From the NCBI GenBank assembly GCA_002335115.1, contig DDCR01000044.1:1-20700 (forward strand): 20,700 nucleotides of DNA. Reading direction: 5' to 3'. Made by a program: the position numbers and the translations under genes. How positions within the stretch are numbered: the stretch's first letter is position 1; every line of letters begins with the position of its first letter. The notes beneath the pieces were generated by a model, which was not told the origin of the DNA, did no database searches, and was given only the letters and a program-made list of their open reading frames with translations. Below, piece after piece: positions 16,679-20,700 of the stretch. This stretch comes from Oceanospirillaceae bacterium UBA2001 (GTDB taxonomy: Bacteria; Pseudomonadota; Gammaproteobacteria; Pseudomonadales; Balneatricaceae).

Positions 16679-17491
16679 ATGCTTTCCGCTGCTCGTTGTG
16701 CCTCGCAGGTGTTAGTAATGCTTATGTTTTGGTGCACTAGTGCAATCGCAGTGAGCCCCATAAGCATACTGCCCAGCACCCATGTGCTTTCTCTTATGGT
16801 CAAAGAAGTTACGGGGGATAAGCATGAGCCACTATTACCCACTAACGTCTCGCCCCATGATTTTAGTTTAAAGCCGAGTCATGTTCGTCGTTTACAAAAG
16901 GCTGAACTTGTTGTCTGGTTTGGACCCACAATCGAACCTTACTTAGCCAAGGTTATGAGACAGATTCCAGATGATAAACAATTAATTATCAATCAAGACC
17001 TTTCAGCTTCAAATTATGGTGGACATCCCTGGACAAGTCCTGGGTATTTATTACAAGGGATGCAGCAACTGAGACAATATACGGGTCAGGCTTGGAACAG
17101 CCAAGAGTGGGTGCAGCAGATGATCCAACTCAAGGTTGAGCTTGCAGCCAGTACCCGTGACATGAGCCAAAAAAACCAAGGCTACTTGGTTTATCACGAT
17201 GGTATTAGTGCGTTTGAAACCTATTTTGGATTAACACACTTAGCCAGTTTTACCAATGCTGATGATCAGCCACCTGGAGCCCAACAGTTGGCAATTATTG
17301 CTCAGCTGGATAAAGACGACAAAGTGGCCTGCATACTGATGGACCATGAGGCTCAACCTAAGCTAGTGAATGCTGTAATCAAGTCCAGTGTAGAGCGTAT
17401 TCAAATTGATATTCTAGCCACTAAAAGTCATTCCCTATTGGTTTATTTAACCCGCCTGCAAAAGGCCTTGTTAGGTTGTGGCCATCGTTAG
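16679..17491 (+). CDS. znuA: Periplasmic zinc-binding protein ZnuA
   Basis: Solute-binding protein that hands Zn2+ to ZnuBC. From ATG 16679 it has 270 residues with a signal peptide: hydrophobic stretch 8-24 and a likely cut after AIA (24). Zinc ligands fit H60 (SPHDFSLKP), H116 (GHPWTSP) and H173 (YHDGISAFE), with D244 (IDIL) as the fourth. C218 and C267 match the E. coli disulfide pair. It is about 40 residues shorter than E. coli ZnuA because the acidic His-rich loop before H116 is missing. The frame is open up to 16580, but the promoter and Zur box lie inside that part, so ATG 16679 with AAGG upstream is used. It converges on thrB with 7 bases between them. Confidence 0.93.
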   Translation: MLSAARCASQVLVMLMFWCTSAIAVSPISILPSTHVLSLMVKEVTGDKHEPLLPTNVSPHDFSLKPSHVRRLQKAELVVWFGPTIEPYLAKVMRQIPDDKQLIINQDLSASNYGGHPWTSPGYLLQGMQQLRQYTGQAWNSQEWVQQMIQLKVELAASTRDMSQKNQGYLVYHDGISAFETYFGLTHLASFTNADDQPPGAQQLAIIAQLDKDDKVACILMDHEAQPKLVNAVIKSSVERIQIDILATKSHSLLVYLTRLQKALLGCGHR

Positions 17492-17498
17492 GCTATGG

Positions 17499-18482
17499 TC
17501 ACATTTGGGGCAGTTGGTGAAGCTTCTGCATGCGGTGCCTTAAAATGTCTCTGAACACGTCAGGCTCCTTAAGGACAGTGACACCCGCTTCTCGCTGATG
17601 ATTATCTAGACTGTGAAACGTTTCTAGTCGAGACAGCCAAAAGCGCATCGCTGCGGCAATGAGCATCGCATTCCAGTACTGCTGCTCTAAAGACGTAAAC
17701 GCTCGTATGTTTGCGTAAGCCTCTAAAAAAGCGTTATACAAATGAGGTGCAATGCTGCCATCGGCTGAAATGCACCAGTCATTGACGGTGATAGCAACGT
17801 CAAACAATAAATAGTCGTTACTTGCGTTATATAAATCAATGGTGGCGCTGAGTTTGCCTTCATTGAAAAGCGCATTGTCATGGAAAAGATCTCCATGAAT
17901 AACGCCGGTTGGCAAGTTTGGTTGTTGGCTTTGCATGGCATCATACTGACCAATCGCCATCATCAACATGGTGGCGTCTTCACCCTCGATGCATTGCGCT
18001 GCTCTGGGGCCTAATTCGTTCCACCAGAGTGGCCCCCGATGGCTTTGGCGCTGCTTAGCAAAGGCTTGACCCGCGACATGCAAACTTGCCAACTCTTGGC
18101 CCATAATGGCACATTCGTTTTTGCCAATTTCTGAGCGAGCTAGGTGGTCACCTGCAAAACGTGGAAATAATAAAGTTGGTTTGCCCGCAAGTAGGCTCAG
18201 GGCCTTACCTGTTTGGTTTCTTAAGGGGGCGGGCACAGTGACATTATGCGCAACTAAATGTTCTGTTAAACCAATGAAGTAGGGCATGTCTTCATAATCT
18301 AAGTCTTCAAATAGCGTGAGTACAAAGGCCTGCGGTGGCTGGCCCTTGACCTGAGTTGTGACAAAGTAATTAGTGTTTTCAATGCCACCGCTGATGCCTC
18401 TTAATTCAATCAGTTCACCGAGGTTAAATGGCGAGAGGTAAGCACTAACTTGCGCACTACTAAGGGTGGTGTATACAGCCAT
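17499..18482 (-). CDS. thrB: Homoserine kinase, ThrB2 (aminoglycoside-phosphotransferase-like) type
   Basis: Phosphorylates homoserine on the way to threonine. This 327-residue protein belongs to the choline-kinase/APH fold type used by Pseudomonas, not the GHMP type of E. coli. It starts MAVYTTLSSAQVSAYLSPF and has the nucleotide region GISGGIENTNYFV (29-41). The catalytic loop is VIHGDLFHDNALF (194-206) with D198 and N203, then metal site D216 in IDLYNA, and FDVAITVNDWC. The position between znuA and polA matches Pseudomonas gene order. A good promoter lies just upstream. No other threonine-pathway genes are nearby, so it is probably monocistronic. Confidence 0.95.
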   Translation of the reverse strand: MAVYTTLSSAQVSAYLSPFNLGELIELRGISGGIENTNYFVTTQVKGQPPQAFVLTLFEDLDYEDMPYFIGLTEHLVAHNVTVPAPLRNQTGKALSLLAGKPTLLFPRFAGDHLARSEIGKNECAIMGQELASLHVAGQAFAKQRQSHRGPLWWNELGPRAAQCIEGEDATMLMMAIGQYDAMQSQQPNLPTGVIHGDLFHDNALFNEGKLSATIDLYNASNDYLLFDVAITVNDWCISADGSIAPHLYNAFLEAYANIRAFTSLEQQYWNAMLIAAAMRFWLSRLETFHSLDNHQREAGVTVLKEPDVFRDILRHRMQKLHQLPQM

Positions 18483-18530
18483 AGGATTACTACTTTTTAA
18501 AACGAAACATGGTCATCAACGAGGCTGCAA

Positions 18531-18559
18531 ATAGTACGCGTAGAGACGCTTCAATTCAA
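18531..18559 (-). promoter_or_regulatory. Predicted sigma-70 promoter of thrB
   Basis: On the minus strand TTGAAT (18554-18559), 17 bases, TACTAT (18531-18536). The start site would be near 18524, about 40 bases before the thrB ATG. Confidence 0.5.
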
Positions 18560-18574
18560 GTTAAGGCCGCTTCG

Positions 18575-18597
18575 TTATGGTATTCTTTAAACCATAA
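18575..18597. promoter_or_regulatory. Inverted repeat upstream of polA
   Basis: TTATGGT and ACCATAA form perfect 7-base arms around 9 bases, 32 bases before the polA start. It could be an operator or chance. No convincing -35/-10 pair for polA was found in this 146-base gap. Confidence 0.3.
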
Positions 18598-18628
18598 ATA
18601 CCCATAAAGATCTGTTTGAGAAGACATC

Positions 18629-20700
18629 ATGACTGTAAAAGTTGCTACCCCCGTTGTATTAGTAGACGGTTCTTCCTATTTGTTTAGGGCATACCATGCA
18701 ATGCCGCCGCTGAATAATAGTAAGGGCATGCCCACAGGTGCGATCAAAGGGGTAGTTAACATGATGCGCAGTTTGGCTAAGGACTATGCCAATGCTAATA
18801 TTGTGGTGGTATTTGATGCCAAGGGGCCCACATTTCGTAATGAAATGTATGCGGAATATAAAGCTCACCGACCTCCTATGCCTGATGATATGCGCCCACA
18901 AATAGAACCGATCCACCAAATTATTAATGCCATGGGACTACCTTTGTTAATGATTCCAGGGGTAGAGGCTGACGATGTTATCGGTACCTTAGCCGCTCAA
19001 GCAACAGCTCAAGGCATTGATACACTTATTTCTACGGGTGATAAAGACATGGCTCAACTGGTGAGCCCACATGTTGGTTTAGTTAATACCATGACCAACA
19101 CTTATCTTGATGAAGAGGGCGTATTCACAAAGTTTGGCGTTAGGCCAGATCAAATTATTGATTATCTAGCCATTGTTGGTGACACAGCGGACAATATTCC
19201 AGGTGTGCCAGGGGCGGGACCCAAGACAGCGGTCAAGTGGTTAGCTGCTTATGATACTTTAGAAAATCTAATGGAAAAGGCAGATGAAATTGGCGGAAAA
19301 ATAGGTGAAAAGCTGCGTAATGCGTTAGATTTTTTACCCCTATCACAGGCCTTAACGACCATTAAATTAGATGTTGAGCTTGAGCAGAGCCTAAATCAGA
19401 TGGCACCTAAGCCAGTTGACCAAGCTGCTTTGCTGGCCTTATATCAAGACTTGGAATTTAGATCATGGGCTAACGTGTTAATACAAGATGGTGTCACTGC
19501 CAGTAACTCTCCCATAACCCATGGCCACGCTAACGCCGCCAATAATAACTCGAGTAATAACTCTCGTAATTATTCCAGTCACGCCTCCCTGGATGATAAT
19601 GAGGCGCCCCAAAAAGTGATCCCAACGCCACAGGTTGTGGCCCATAAAAACTACTCCACAGTAACCACTCTGGCTGATCTTGCCCCGTGGTTGAAAGCTT
19701 GCAAAGAGGCGACCATTTTTGCCTTTGATACAGAAACCACCAGCCTTAATTATATGGAAGCTCAACTGGTCGGGGTTTCCTTGTGCATAGAAGCGGGCAC
19801 CGCCGTTTATGTACCTTGTGGTCATGACTATGTGGGGGCGCCAGAACAAATCAGTCGTCCAGACCTCATTGCGGCCATTAAGCCTTTGCTAGAAGATGCG
19901 ACCCAAGTCATTTGTGGCCAAAATCTAAAATACGACATCAACGTCCTCGCCAATTATAATATCCAGTGGCAGGCAAAAATTATTGATAGCATGGTGCAAT
20001 CTTACGTCCTGAATTCCACCGCTAGTCGACATAATATGGATGCCTTGGCTGAACATTACCTCGATTATCAAACGGTTAAATATATAGATATTGCGGGTAA
20101 AGGGGTTAAACAGCTCACCTTTAACCAAGTGGATATAGAGCTCGCTAGCCCCTATGCCGCTGAAGATGCAGATATTACCTTGCGCTTGGCGCAGCATTTT
20201 TCTGCATGCCTAGTCGTAGAGCCTAAATTAGGGGCAGTATATGACACTATAGAGCAGCCTCTCGTTCCAGTGCTGTCGCGCATGGAGCGCATTGGTGCTC
20301 TGGTTGATGCAAAGGTGCTGGGCGAACAAAGTCAAGTGATTGGCAAGCGCTTAACAGAGCTTGAACGGGACGCCTATGAACTGGCTGGGGAGGTCTTTAA
20401 CTTGTCATCAACGCAGCAGTTGGGTGCTATTCTATATGAAAAGCTGGGTATAGCAGTGACCAAAAAAACCCCCAAAGGCAAACCATCAACTGCCGAAGCG
20501 GTGTTGCAAGAACTCGCCCAAGATCATGAACTGCCAAAATTATTACTCCAATACCGCAGTCTGAGTAAACTAAAATCAACCTATACTGATAAACTGCCTC
20601 TAGAAATAAACCCTGCTTCGGGTCGCATTCATACCTCCTATCATCAAGCTGTAGCAGCCACAGGCCGGCTTTCTTCTAGTGACCCCAATTTACAAAATAT
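18629..20700 (+). CDS. polA: DNA polymerase I, N-terminal part (cut at the window edge)
   Basis: Repair and Okazaki-fragment polymerase. 690 codons and two bases are present; the rest of the polymerase domain lies beyond the edge. The 5'-nuclease domain (about 1-265) opens PVVLVDGSSYLFRAYHAMPPL and includes GVEADDVIGTLA, STGDKDMAQLV and GDTADNIPGVPG. The 3'-5' exonuclease looks active: D367 and E369 (DTET), D436 (QNLKYD), Y509 and D513 (YAAEDAD). The polymerase domain begins with IEQPLVPVLSRMERIGALVD, and the last residues include ATGRLSSSDPNLQN. The linker between nuclease and Klenow parts is unusually rich in Asn and Ser. The ATG has GAGAAG upstream. Confidence 0.97.
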   Translation, partial: MTVKVATPVVLVDGSSYLFRAYHAMPPLNNSKGMPTGAIKGVVNMMRSLAKDYANANIVVVFDAKGPTFRNEMYAEYKAHRPPMPDDMRPQIEPIHQIINAMGLPLLMIPGVEADDVIGTLAAQATAQGIDTLISTGDKDMAQLVSPHVGLVNTMTNTYLDEEGVFTKFGVRPDQIIDYLAIVGDTADNIPGVPGAGPKTAVKWLAAYDTLENLMEKADEIGGKIGEKLRNALDFLPLSQALTTIKLDVELEQSLNQMAPKPVDQAALLALYQDLEFRSWANVLIQDGVTASNSPITHGHANAANNNSSNNSRNYSSHASLDDNEAPQKVIPTPQVVAHKNYSTVTTLADLAPWLKACKEATIFAFDTETTSLNYMEAQLVGVSLCIEAGTAVYVPCGHDYVGAPEQISRPDLIAAIKPLLEDATQVICGQNLKYDINVLANYNIQWQAKIIDSMVQSYVLNSTASRHNMDALAEHYLDYQTVKYIDIAGKGVKQLTFNQVDIELASPYAAEDADITLRLAQHFSACLVVEPKLGAVYDTIEQPLVPVLSRMERIGALVDAKVLGEQSQVIGKRLTELERDAYELAGEVFNLSSTQQLGAILYEKLGIAVTKKTPKGKPSTAEAVLQELAQDHELPKLLLQYRSLSKLKSTYTDKLPLEINPASGRIHTSYHQAVAATGRLSSSDPNLQN
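19544..19579 (+). repeat. In-frame 12-base repeats in the polA linker
   Basis: Three degenerate units encode NNSS, NNSR and NYSS (PolA residues 306-317). They lie between the 5'-nuclease and the 3'-5' exonuclease domains, where a flexible, protease-sensitive linker is known in E. coli Pol I. Confidence 0.65.

Noticed and set aside
19478..20197. Two open frames on the minus strand inside polA (19478-19849 and 19925-20197)
   Set aside because: They are complementary-strand shadows of a strongly conserved polA frame and have no recognisable domain or ribosome site.
1..20700. Search for defence systems, mobile elements, CRISPR arrays, tRNA or phage genes
   Set aside because: No transposase, integrase, repeat-spacer pattern, tRNA-like fold or toxin-antitoxin pair was recognised; nearly all sequence is covered by known housekeeping families.

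Overview
The window is a gene-dense, moderate-GC stretch of a gammaproteobacterial chromosome. Protein similarity recalled from E. coli families and gene order both point there: def-fmt-rsmB beside dprA-tsaC-hemF-aroE, prlC-yheV next to a gamma carbonic anhydrase gene, and polA/thrB/znuA/zur-znuCB. The last order, and hemF lying between tsaC and aroE, resemble Pseudomonas-type genomes near the replication origin, so a member of Pseudomonadales/Oceanospirillales or a relative is the best guess. Species cannot be named from this sequence alone. There is no rRNA, tRNA, insertion sequence, phage gene or CRISPR array. Both ends cut a gene: rsmB on the left, polA on the right.

Left part (1-5943): a leftward operon def-fmt-rsmB (N-formyl-methionine cycle plus 16S rRNA methylation) diverges from a rightward operon dprA-tsaC-hemF-aroE (DNA uptake/processing, tRNA t6A synthesis, haem synthesis, shikimate pathway). 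Middle part (5944-13109): a YgeA-type amino-acid racemase gene converges on a YeeN/YebC-family gene. These are followed by a GNAT acetyltransferase, a PrxQ-like peroxiredoxin, a leftward operon (gamma carbonic anhydrase - gpt - EamA transporter), and the rightward pair prlC-yheV.

Right part (13121-18482): a zinc-homeostasis locus. Leftward zur-znuC-znuB run with 4- and 8-base overlaps and continue after one base into a DinF-type MATE exporter gene. znuA diverges from zur. The 146-bp zur/znuA gap holds a canonical Zur box inside a strong znuA promoter, a second palindrome near the zur transcript start, and two promoters whose -35 boxes overlap. thrB (homoserine kinase) follows in convergent orientation, then polA (DNA polymerase I, 690 codons present).

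Most genes are well-known housekeeping genes, and I see no clear undescribed multi-gene system. The most interesting points are: the compact zur/znuA regulatory region; the exporter gene fused to the zinc-uptake operon; the absence of the His-rich loop from ZnuA while ZnuC keeps a His-rich tail; a divergent promoter pair sharing one -10 element between the carbonic anhydrase and prlC genes; and two small tandem repeats, at the aroE end and in the polA linker. No gene-free stretch exceeds 300 bases; the longest are the zur/znuA and thrB/polA gaps, each 146 bases.
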